DNA from: an uncultured Acidobacteriota bacterium
Lineage (GTDB): Bacteria > Acidobacteriota > Terriglobia > Terriglobales > Acidobacteriaceae
Length of the DNA stretch: 36,345 nt
Assembly: GCA_903832295.1 (NCBI GenBank)
Contig: CAILAZ010000321.1
Location: forward strand, 1-36,345
Reading direction: 5' to 3'
Under the pieces are notes generated by a model, which had not been told where the DNA came from, made no database searches, and saw only the letters and a list, made by a program, of their open reading frames with translations. Numbering within the stretch: position 1 is the first letter of the stretch; the number at the start of each line of letters is the position of its first letter. Both the position numbers and the translations under genes were made by a program. Below are positions 17,292 through 24,019 of this stretch, piece by piece.

Positions 17292-18470
17292 CTAAAACGC
17301 GTCAATCCCGGTAATTGCAGAGCCGAGAATCAACGTATGAACATCGTGTGTGCCTTCGTAGGTCTTTACCGATTCCAGGTTAGCCATGTGGCGGAAAACC
17401 GGATACTCGTCGGCGATGCCGTTTGCTCCGAGAATGTCGCGCGCCATGCGTGCGCACTCCAGCGCCATCCAGACGTTGTTGCGCTTGGCCATGGAGATAT
17501 GGAAGTGCTGCGCCTTGTTTTGATCCTTCAGCCGTCCCACTTGCAGCGCCAGTAATTGTGCCTTGGTGATCTCGGAGATCATCCACACCAGCTTCTCCTG
17601 CACCAGTTGATGCGAGGCGATGGGCTGATCGCGGAACTGCTTTCGGAACTTTGCGTATTGCAGCGCAGTGTCATAGCAGGCCATCGCTGCGCCAATCACT
17701 CCCCAGGCGATTCCATAGCGCGCCTGGTTCAGACACATCAGGGCCGACTTCAGCCCTGAGCTTTTCGGCAGCAGATTTTCTTTCGGGATGTGCACGTCCT
17801 GAAGCGAGAGCGAAGACGTCACCGAGGCGCGCAGCGACCACTTTCCATGAACATCCTTGGCAACAAACCCAGGCCGGTCGGTCTCCACTAGAAAGCCGCG
17901 TACCTTGCCGCCATGCTCATCGCTCTTGGCCCAGACCACGGCCACGTCCGCGATGGAGCCGGTGGTGATCCACATCTTCTCGCCATTCAGCACATAGCCG
18001 TCTGCATTTGCCACGGCACGCGTGCGCATGGCATCCGGATTCGAGCCCGCGTCCGGCTCGGTCAGGCCGAAGCACCCCAGCTTCTCGCCCTTGGCCATCG
18101 CGGGCAGCCAGCGCTGCTTCTGCTCATCGCTGCCAAACGCGTTGATGGGATACATGACCAGGGCGCTCTGCACGCTGGCAAAGGAGCGCAGTCCGCTGTC
18201 GCCGCGCTCCATCTCCTGCATGATCAGGCCGTACTCCACGTTGTTCATGCCGGCGCAGCCATAGCCCTGGATGGTGGGTCCGAAGAATCCAAGCTCACCC
18301 ATCGGCGCCACAAGCTCCCGCGGAAAGCGGCTCTGGCGATTGCATTCTTCAATGATGGGGAGCAGGTTGTCTTCCACGAACTGACGGGCGGTGTCACGCA
18401 CCATGCGCTCGTCTTCAGAGAGGAGGGAATCGAACTCGATGAAATCTACGCCACGGAACTTGAGTGCCAT
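17292..18470 (-). CDS. gcdH: Glutaryl-CoA dehydrogenase (acyl-CoA dehydrogenase family)
   Basis: FAD enzyme that oxidises and decarboxylates glutaryl-CoA to crotonyl-CoA in lysine and tryptophan breakdown. Of the acyl-CoA dehydrogenase group, the subtype is indicated by ERGDSGLRSFASVQSALVMY, LGCFGLTEPDAGSNP, NGEKMWITTGSIADVAVVWA and above all the C-terminal KTYEGTHDVHTLILGSAITG, whose Glu is the catalytic base. The ATG at 18470 (MALKFRGVDFIEFDSLL) gives 392 residues, the usual size. The open frame extends 77 codons upstream, but that part overlaps the promoter region and has no family match. A promoter and a 14-base palindrome lie just upstream. Confidence 0.93.
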   Translation of the reverse strand: MALKFRGVDFIEFDSLLSEDERMVRDTARQFVEDNLLPIIEECNRQSRFPRELVAPMGELGFFGPTIQGYGCAGMNNVEYGLIMQEMERGDSGLRSFASVQSALVMYPINAFGSDEQKQRWLPAMAKGEKLGCFGLTEPDAGSNPDAMRTRAVANADGYVLNGEKMWITTGSIADVAVVWAKSDEHGGKVRGFLVETDRPGFVAKDVHGKWSLRASVTSSLSLQDVHIPKENLLPKSSGLKSALMCLNQARYGIAWGVIGAAMACYDTALQYAKFRKQFRDQPIASHQLVQEKLVWMISEITKAQLLALQVGRLKDQNKAQHFHISMAKRNNVWMALECARMARDILGANGIADEYPVFRHMANLESVKTYEGTHDVHTLILGSAITGIDAF

Positions 18471-18494
18471 AGGGGCCGCCAGAGGAAGACGCGA

Positions 18495-18508
18495 GCCCAT
18501 ATATGGGC
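18495..18508. promoter_or_regulatory. 14-base perfect palindrome GCCCATATATGGGC upstream of gcdH
   Basis: It lies between the predicted -10 box and the gcdH start codon, around the transcription start, where a repressor would block initiation. Perfect symmetry over 14 bases in an intergenic site suggests a dimeric regulator (TetR, GntR or MarR type). The regulator is not encoded nearby. Confidence 0.45.
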
Positions 18509-18525
18509 CAACGCGAACGCTTGAC

Positions 18526-18553
18526 AGTATCAAAGCGGGAATCAGCAGGTCAA
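18526..18553 (-). promoter_or_regulatory. Predicted promoter of gcdH
   Basis: On the minus strand, TTGACC (18553-18548), a 16-base spacer and GATACT (18531-18526). This is a good match to the vegetative consensus in the 145-base gap after the DinB-like gene, suggesting gcdH has its own transcription start. Confidence 0.5.
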
Positions 18554-18615
18554 TGATTCTTTGGTATATTGGCGGGATTTTCAGAGACTCCGCCAATTTC
18601 ACCCTGATTCCGCAT

Positions 18616-19143
18616 CTACCATTGGTTGCGCTTGCGCAACTCCGTGATATGCGCAACGTGGTGCTTACCGTGCCAGGCATAGAGCCGGAGTATCTGGTCA
18701 AGCCCCATCTGGCCTGCCTCAGGATGCATCAGGGTACGATCCCATTCCTCTGCCTTCAGGCTGCGTAGCAGCACCACCCAGCGCGCGTGCAGGGTATCGA
18801 CCAGCGTCAGGCTCACGTCGATCGGAGTTACACGGCTGTCCGCCAGCTCCGCCCACGCAGCTTCATCGTAAGGCTTGATCGTCGGGTTGTCTTCCGTGAG
18901 TGCCAGCTTGCAGCGCACATAGGCGTTCATGTGGCTGTCCGCAAGGTGGTGAATCACCTGCCGCACAGTCCAGCCACCTTCGCGGTACGGTGTGTCCAGC
19001 TGCTTCCCGTTCAGTCCGGTCACGGCCTGCTTCAGGTCTTCTGGAACGGCCGCGATGGCCTCGATCATGTTCTTACGCTGCTCAGGAGTGTTGGGGCCCG
19101 GGGTGCGGTTTGGTTTGCCGATGGGGAATCGTAGGTCTTCCAT
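18616..19143 (-). CDS. DinB/YfiT-family putative metal-dependent thiol transferase
   Basis: A 175-residue four-helix-bundle protein of the DinB superfamily. N-terminal FPIGKPNRTPGPNTPEQR and the helix GGWTVRQVIHHLADSHMNAY match YfiT-type proteins (bacillithiol S-transferase group). The metal-binding histidines are visible in VIHHLADSH and in WHGKHHVAHITEL near the C-terminus. The substrate thiol in this organism is unknown, so the specific activity is inference. Start ATG at 19143 has a strong AAGGAGAG upstream; a longer open frame to 19209 lacks one. It is the first gene of a leftward group with gcdH and glpX. Confidence 0.88.
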   Translation of the reverse strand: MEDLRFPIGKPNRTPGPNTPEQRKNMIEAIAAVPEDLKQAVTGLNGKQLDTPYREGGWTVRQVIHHLADSHMNAYVRCKLALTEDNPTIKPYDEAAWAELADSRVTPIDVSLTLVDTLHARWVVLLRSLKAEEWDRTLMHPEAGQMGLDQILRLYAWHGKHHVAHITELRKRNQW

Positions 19144-19216
19144 AGCTCTCCTTGCATGTTGGCGAGTATTCTCGCACGACCCTGAGGCAACATGCCAGAT
19201 GCGGTACAATTAGTGA

Positions 19217-19402
19217 GCTACCCTGCGGTCAGGCGAATGCTGGCGAGATGTGCTGCTGCACTTCACGCGTCCGTGGGTTCCGGTGCAAGCGAAAGCTTCC
19301 TGGGTGGTTTCCGGGCAGAAGCCCGCACTCCTGTGCGGTGTCCCATGTCCTGCCAGAGCAATTCCGCCGCGCTACGTGCCGGCCCAGACAGGAGTTTACA
19401 AA
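19217..19402 (+). ncRNA. Structured GC-rich 5' leader of the zinc-ribbon gene (candidate regulatory RNA)
   Basis: A TACAAT box at 19205-19210 would start transcription near 19217, giving a leader of about 186 bases before the ATG at 19403. Local hairpins include AAGC-GAAA-GCTT (19287-19298, GNRA loop), CGGGC-AGAA-GCCCG (19312-19325) and CCGCAC-TCCT-GTGCGG (19323-19338). The last two share bases 19323-19325, so they are mutually exclusive. CGTGGG (19272-19277) can pair with CCCATG (19342-19347) to close this block. It does not match any riboswitch, SRP RNA or 6S RNA consensus that I recognise. The RNA role is inferred from structure and position only. Confidence 0.35.
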
Positions 19403-19582
19403 ATGGCGAAGATCGCAAAAACAGGTGACCGCAAGAAGGTGATGGACACGTCCAAGAGCACCAACTGTCCGAAGTGTGGCAAGGCTACCCGGATCGTAAA
19501 GCGTGTGAAGGATCGTGAACGCAACATTCCGGGCGGTGTGTTCATCTCCTGCTCGGCATGCGAGTTTTACGAGAAGCTGTAG
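19403..19582 (+). CDS. Small zinc-ribbon protein, unknown function
   Basis: A 59-residue basic protein beginning MAKIAKTGDRKKVMD. Two Cys pairs, CPKC (in TNCPKCGKATRIVKR) and CSAC with a preceding Ile-Ser (FISCSACEFYEKL), form a CX2C...CX2C zinc ribbon. The many Lys/Arg residues suggest nucleic acid or ribosome contact. Start ATG at 19403 has AGGAG eight bases upstream, which decides it over longer frames starting at 19250. It is followed by a strong terminator and preceded by a long leader, so it is a monocistronic unit. No function can be assigned. Confidence 0.8.
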   Translation: MAKIAKTGDRKKVMDTSKSTNCPKCGKATRIVKRVKDRERNIPGGVFISCSACEFYEKL

Positions 19583-19606
19583 TTTTATCTGCTGTTCGAG
19601 CAGAGC

Positions 19607-19632
19607 AAACGCGCCCTCCGCAGGGCGCGTTT
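19607..19632 (+). terminator. Rho-independent terminator after the zinc-ribbon gene
   Basis: An 11-bp stem AAACGCGCCCT / AGGGCGCGTTT with a CCGC loop and trailing Ts (to 19633). It lies 24 bases after the stop and before the convergent ndh stop, so it may also help to end ndh transcription. Confidence 0.85.
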
Positions 19633-19642
19633 TGTATATGTA

Positions 19643-20977
19643 TCATCCGGCTTTGCGGCTCTTCACGTCGTCATCCATCATGTCCTGCTCGTGAACTTCC
19701 CCGGCAACGAGCGGCACAATCGAACGGCTCTGCCCGGTGATGAGGCGCGCTCCGCGCTGGAAGGTGACGTACGCCCAGAACCACTCCCACATAACCTGGA
19801 CGCGATTGCGGAAGCCGATGAGAAAGAGCACGTGAACAAAGAGCCAGGTGAACCATGCTAGCAATCCAGACATCTTGAAGCCGCGCACATCCGCGATCGC
19901 CGACGAGCGGCCAATCGTCGCGAGATTCCCTTTATCGAAGTAATGGAATGGCTTGCGACTTTCACCATCAAGGTCTCTCAGGATTGTCGATGCTGCGTAC
20001 TTGCCCATCTGGATGGCAGCAGGCGCAAGCCCTGGCACCGGCTTTCCGCCTTCCTGCAAAATGGAGGCAAGATCGCCGACCACGAATACCTCGGGATGAC
20101 CGGGCAGCGTGAGGTCAGGCTGAACATGAACCCTGCCGGCGCGGTCCGTGCCAGCTCCGAGCTGCGTGCCGAGAGGAGAGGCGGAGACGCCTGCTGCCCA
20201 GAGGACAACCGAGGCAGCCAGCCTCTGATCGCCCAGTTCTACGTGCGCCCCGTCAATCCCCGTCACCGTTTTCCCTGTCATCACCTCGACCCCCAGCTTC
20301 TGCAGTTGGCGCACGGCGGAAATCGAGAGCTCGGCAGGGAACGCCGGGAGAATTCGTGGGCCTGCTTCAATCAGGATGACGCGGGTGCTGCGGGGATCGA
20401 TGGAACGAAAGTCCGATGCCAGAACGTGCTGTGCGATCTCAGAGAGAGCGCCCGCTAGTTCTACGCCGGTTGGACCGCCGCCCACCACAACAAAGTTGAT
20501 TGGGCTGTGTTCCTGATTAAGGCGGGCCCGGCGCTCGGCAATTTCGAAAGCCAACAGCATGCGGCGGCGAATCTCCGTGGCATCCTCCACGGTCTTGAGT
20601 CCAGGCGCGTACGTGGCCCAGTCCGGATTTCCGAAATAGGCATGGGTGGACCCAGCCGCTACCACCAGATAGTCATAAGGCAGTTCGCCGGAATCGAGCA
20701 GAACCTTATGATTCTGAAGGTCAAAGCCTGTGGCAGCAGCGAGCAGGACGGAGACGTTTTCATCATTGCGGAAGATGTGGCGAATGGGATAGGCGATCTC
20801 GCCCGGAGAAAGCGCGGCGGTGGCAACCTGGTAGAGGAGGGGCTGAAAAGTGTGGTGATTCCGGCGATCCACCAAAGTGATTCGTACCTTTGCGTGCGCA
20901 AGGGAGCGCGCCGCGTAAAGTCCCGCGAAGCCTGCGCCGATGATGACGATGTGAGGAATGTGGTTTGCGCTCTTCAT
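19643..20977 (-). CDS. ndh: Type II NADH:quinone oxidoreductase (NDH-2)
   Basis: Single-subunit, non-proton-pumping NADH dehydrogenase bound to the inner face of the membrane. It has two Rossmann motifs, the FAD site HIVIIGAGFAGLYAARSL at the N-terminus and the NADH site NFVVVGGGPTGVELAGAL near residue 170. It also has the quinone-region motif TFQPLLYQVATAALSPGEIA and the second FAD motif VFVVGDLASI. A hydrophobic C-terminal stretch (LLAWFTWLFVHVLFLIGF) fits membrane attachment. The length of 444 is usual. Start ATG at 20977. It stands alone, facing away from the sugar transferase gene. Confidence 0.95.
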   Translation of the reverse strand: MKSANHIPHIVIIGAGFAGLYAARSLAHAKVRITLVDRRNHHTFQPLLYQVATAALSPGEIAYPIRHIFRNDENVSVLLAAATGFDLQNHKVLLDSGELPYDYLVVAAGSTHAYFGNPDWATYAPGLKTVEDATEIRRRMLLAFEIAERRARLNQEHSPINFVVVGGGPTGVELAGALSEIAQHVLASDFRSIDPRSTRVILIEAGPRILPAFPAELSISAVRQLQKLGVEVMTGKTVTGIDGAHVELGDQRLAASVVLWAAGVSASPLGTQLGAGTDRAGRVHVQPDLTLPGHPEVFVVGDLASILQEGGKPVPGLAPAAIQMGKYAASTILRDLDGESRKPFHYFDKGNLATIGRSSAIADVRGFKMSGLLAWFTWLFVHVLFLIGFRNRVQVMWEWFWAYVTFQRGARLITGQSRSIVPLVAGEVHEQDMMDDDVKSRKAG

Positions 20978-21379
20978 GTTCAGCTTTCAGCCGTTCGCCC
21001 AAATAACACGTTCGAGTCATTGTGAATTGGTGGGGGAACTGGAGTCAAAGTATGAGAATGGATGCTAGACTTCCAGAGGTAAGTTTTCTGGCAACGATTC
21101 TGTTGAAATATAGCTTGTTTGTGCTACTCTGATGAAAATAGGCTTCATTGAGTTTTTGTCCGTACGGCGGTCGATGCGTTTGGGCAGAACTTGTCGAATT
21201 AGATTCCGGGAGCGATAGATTCGCCTACTTCAACGGTAATTTTCCATTGTGTTTCGTTTCCATTAGATTTGGATTGGAACGAACTTTTGGAGAGTTGGTA
21301 TTGATCTTAAGGGCTGTTCAATGTTGTAGGTGTTAGAGCAGGGAATTCCGGGGCGGTCTCGCCGGAGTGGGAGATTCGA
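20978..21379. other. AT-richer divergent intergenic region
   Basis: About 400 bases without a credible gene, clearly lower in GC than its surroundings, between ndh (leftward) and the sugar transferase (rightward). A promoter-like pair lies at 21103-21130. No DnaA boxes, long dyads or tandem repeats were seen. The plus strand changes from C-rich to G-rich around this point. Confidence 0.5.
21103..21130 (+). promoter_or_regulatory. Predicted promoter of the sugar transferase gene
   Basis: TTGAAA, a 16-base spacer and TACTCT. If used, it gives an untranslated leader of about 240 bases before the GTG at 21380, which would be long for a simple gene. Confidence 0.35.
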
Positions 21380-22054
21380 GTGGGAAGTTTTGCATCTTCG
21401 CAAGAGGTCCGACAGAGCCCATCACTTCGGCATGGGGCGCAGTCGTGGACTTTCAGGCTAGAGCAGTTCGCAAAACGTGGTTTCGATATTGTATTTTCAC
21501 TGCTCGCACTGATCTTCATACTTCCTGTACTGCTGATGATCGCAATTTTAATCAAGCTGGATTCCGAAGGACCTGTGCTTTATGTTTCTGAGCGGATCGG
21601 CAGGAATGGGAAGCGCTTCCGGTTCTTGAAATTCAGGACAATGGTGAAGGAAGCAGATTCGCTGCGGGGAGCGCTGCTGCACCTGAATGAGCGCCGCGGC
21701 AATCTGTTCAAGATGTCGAATGACCCGCGTGTTACGCGGCTGGGACGCGCACTGCGGCGGTATAGCCTGGACGAGCTTCCGCAGTTTTTCAGCGTACTGA
21801 CAGGGCACATGAGCGTGGTGGGACCGCGGCCCTGCCTGACCAGCGAATACGCGCGCTACACGAAAGAGCAGCGCAGGCGCGTGGAAGCGGTGCCGGGCAT
21901 CACCGGACTGTGGCAGGTGGAAGCGCGCACGAATCCTTCGGTGGATGCTTACTTCAGACTGGATACGTACTACGTGGACAACTGGAGTTTGTGGCTGGAC
22001 ATGAAGATTCTGTTGAAGACCGTGGTGGTGGTGTTTGCTGGTACCGGGCAGTAG
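21380..22054 (+). CDS. Undecaprenyl-phosphate sugar phosphotransferase (WbaP/ExoY-type)
   Basis: Bacterial sugar transferase that moves a sugar-1-phosphate to undecaprenyl phosphate, the first step of exopolysaccharide or O-antigen repeat synthesis. It has one membrane-embedded helix (FDIVFSLLALIFILPVLLM) and the catalytic domain motifs KRFRFLKFRTM, SNDPRVTRLGRALRRYSLDE, LPQFFSVLTGHMSVVGPRP and VPGITGLWQVEAR. At 224 residues it is the short ExoY-like form without the N-terminal multi-helix region of WcaJ/WbaP. The GTG start is the best available, with GGAG nearby; some N-terminal residues are uncertain. No other polysaccharide genes flank it. A terminator follows. Confidence 0.92.
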   Translation: MGSFASSQEVRQSPSLRHGAQSWTFRLEQFAKRGFDIVFSLLALIFILPVLLMIAILIKLDSEGPVLYVSERIGRNGKRFRFLKFRTMVKEADSLRGALLHLNERRGNLFKMSNDPRVTRLGRALRRYSLDELPQFFSVLTGHMSVVGPRPCLTSEYARYTKEQRRRVEAVPGITGLWQVEARTNPSVDAYFRLDTYYVDNWSLWLDMKILLKTVVVVFAGTGQ

Positions 22055-22077
22055 GAATCCGGAGAAGAAAGTTAAAC

Positions 22078-22100
22078 AATGGGGCCGATGGCCCCATTTT
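22078..22100 (+). terminator. Rho-independent terminator after the sugar transferase
   Basis: 9-bp stem AATGGGGCC / GGCCCCATT with a GAT loop, followed by Ts, 24 bases downstream of the stop codon. Confidence 0.8.
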
Positions 22101-22185
22101 AATTGGTCCAAAGAGCGTTGGCGCGGTGAGCGCATGGCTGCGAGAAGGGCGATTCTGGTGTTTTCCGGGGAGGGCGCAGGCAGGG

Positions 22186-22271
22186 GGAAGGATTGGCGAG
22201 CAGGGTAATCCTTAAAAACGCTGTAGGTACTAAGTGGTAAATGGTTGAGGCGGGTCCGGAAGGATTGGCGA
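22186..22271. repeat. Two direct copies of GGAAGGATTGGCGA
   Basis: Identical 14-base copies at 22186-22199 and 22258-22271, 72 bases apart, in the gap between the sugar transferase terminator and the polyprenyl synthase stop. An AATCCTT at 22207-22213 can pair with the AAGGATT of the first copy. The rest of this roughly 340-base gap (22055-22396) shows no gene. The function of the repeat is unknown. Confidence 0.4.
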
Positions 22272-22396
22272 AAGAGTCATCGAAAAGATGGGTTCGAGTT
22301 TATGAATTCGATCATCGTGGGCGAGGTTGAGGGATTATCGGGAAAGGCAACAGTTGATCGCAGGGGAAAACGCACAGGCCGAAGAGAACGAGCGGA

Positions 22397-23386
22397 CTAT
22401 TTTTCGCGGGCGACGACGAACTGGGGGAGCCAGAGGAGGGCGCGCTTGAAGTCGTTGTCGGGGAAGTCCTGGAGCTGGTCAGTGGCGAGGCGGGCGAAGC
22501 GGGCGGCCTCCTGGTTGGCGGCGGCGATGGATTCGTAGCGGGCGAGGATGGCGATGATGTCCTGGTGGGTGACGCCGTTGAAGGCGCGCTGCTCAAGGAC
22601 GGTCTGGATGCTGGCGCGCTCGGCGGGGGTGCAGCGCTCGAGGGCGTGGATGACGGCGAGGGTGGCCTTGCCTTCGCGGAGGTCGCTGGCGACGGGTTTG
22701 CCGAGGACAAGCTCGGAGGCGGTGAGGTCGAGGACGTCATCGGTGATCTGGAATGCCATGCCGACGGCGCGTCCGTACTCGCGGAGGCGAAGCTGCTGAG
22801 CGGGCGTGGCTCCGGCGAGGACTCCGCCGAGCTGCATGCAGACGGCAAAGAGGCAGGCGGTTTTGCGGTAGATAAGGTCGAGGTGGCTGTCACGGGTGAT
22901 GAGGGAGCCGAGCTTTTCAATCTGGAGGAGCTCGCCTTCGACCATTTGCTTGGTGAGGTCGGTGAGGAGATCGAGAACGTGGAGGTTGCGCTCCTCGAGC
23001 GAAATCTGGAAGGCCTGCATGTAGAGCCAGTCGCCGGCGAGGACGCACTTGGGGTTTCCCCAGATGGTGTTGGGCGAGGGACGGCCGCGGCGGATCTCGG
23101 CGTCGTCGATGATGTCGTCATGCACGAGGGTGGCGGTGTGAATGATTTCGACGACGGCACCGAGGCGGACGGCCCCGGCTCCGGTGTAGTTGAGCATCTT
23201 GGCGGCGAGCAGGAGGAGCGCGGGACGGAGGCGCTTGCCTCCACCCTGGCGGAGATATTCCCCGATCTCGGTGATGGCCTGCACGTTCGACACGCTATAG
23301 CCGCCGAACTCGCGTTCGATGGCGGCCAGGTCTTCCCGAAGCAGGTCGAAAATCTCTTTTCCCGTTGCTAATGCCAAGCTGTTCAA
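22397..23386 (-). CDS. ispB: Polyprenyl diphosphate synthase (IspB-like)
   Basis: Trans-prenyltransferase that builds the long isoprenoid diphosphate for the quinone side chain. Family motifs: GGGKRLRPALLLLAAKM, the first Asp-rich motif in LVHDDIIDDAEIRRGRPS, KPCVLAGDWLY-like NPKCVLAGDWLYMQAF, and the second Asp-rich motif QITDDVLDLT. The length of 329 fits octaprenyl- or similar synthases; the chain length cannot be read from sequence with confidence. The start is TTG at 23386 with AAGGG seven bases upstream. It follows yajQ by 48 bases on the same strand, so an operon is likely. Confidence 0.94.
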   Translation of the reverse strand: MNSLALATGKEIFDLLREDLAAIEREFGGYSVSNVQAITEIGEYLRQGGGKRLRPALLLLAAKMLNYTGAGAVRLGAVVEIIHTATLVHDDIIDDAEIRRGRPSPNTIWGNPKCVLAGDWLYMQAFQISLEERNLHVLDLLTDLTKQMVEGELLQIEKLGSLITRDSHLDLIYRKTACLFAVCMQLGGVLAGATPAQQLRLREYGRAVGMAFQITDDVLDLTASELVLGKPVASDLREGKATLAVIHALERCTPAERASIQTVLEQRAFNGVTHQDIIAILARYESIAAANQEAARFARLATDQLQDFPDNDFKRALLWLPQFVVAREK

Positions 23387-23434
23387 GACTGAGCCCTTGT
23401 GCTGCTGAATTGGATTCGGCAGTCGCCGGTGGAA

Positions 23435-23935
23435 CTAGTTGTTGCGATAGTTCGTGAACTGAATATCAATGCCGAAATCAGTGGAGCGAATGAGCGCGAT
23501 GACATCCTGAAGACTGTCGCGGTCTTTTCCGGTGACGCGAACGATGTCTCCGTTGATGGAGGCCTGCACCTTCTTCTTGGAATCCTTGATTGTCTTGACG
23601 ATCTCGCGGGCCTTCTCGATGGCGATGCCCTGCTGGAGCTTGACCTTCTGGCGCACGGTGGACTGGGCGGCGGGCTCAATTTTGCCGTATTCGAGGGACT
23701 TGAGCGAGACGTTGCGCTTGACCAGCTTGGACTGGAGGACGTCAATGACAGCCTTGAGTTTGTACTCATCGGCGGAGGTCAGGACGAGCTCCTCCTTGCC
23801 GTCGAACTGGATGTCAGAGTGCGAGCCTTTGAGGTCGTAGCGCTGGTTGATTTCCTTAAGCGCCTGCTGGATGGCATTTGTTACTTCCGGCAGGTCCACG
23901 TTGCTGACGATGTCGAATGAATTTTCTGCGGCCAT
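23435..23935 (-). CDS. yajQ: YajQ-family nucleotide-binding protein
   Basis: A 166-residue protein matching YajQ (UPF0234) over its whole length: [20 protein letters not shown] at the start, [34 protein letters not shown], and the C-terminal [20 protein letters not shown] with [16 protein letters not shown]. The fold is two ferredoxin-like domains. Family members bind nucleic acids or nucleotides, and some bind cyclic di-GMP; which applies here is unknown. Start ATG at 23935. Confidence 0.96.
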   Translation of the reverse strand: MAAENSFDIVSNVDLPEVTNAIQQALKEINQRYDLKGSHSDIQFDGKEELVLTSADEYKLKAVIDVLQSKLVKRNVSLKSLEYGKIEPAAQSTVRQKVKLQQGIAIEKAREIVKTIKDSKKKVQASINGDIVRVTGKDRDSLQDVIALIRSTDFGIDIQFTNYRNN

Positions 23936-24019
23936 TGTTTTCTAGTGTATGACAAAGCGCGGAATCTCGCACCCGATTCTGAGGTGAAAGCGGGGGAGGG
24001 GCGGGAGAGGGGTGCCGGC

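Noticed and set aside
19211-19260. SRP RNA (GGTCAGG present near 19228)
   Set aside because: The conserved GGAAGCAGC part of domain IV is missing.
20978-21379. Replication origin at the skew switch
   Set aside because: Composition fits, but I find no DnaA boxes and no origin-linked genes; kept only as a compositional observation.
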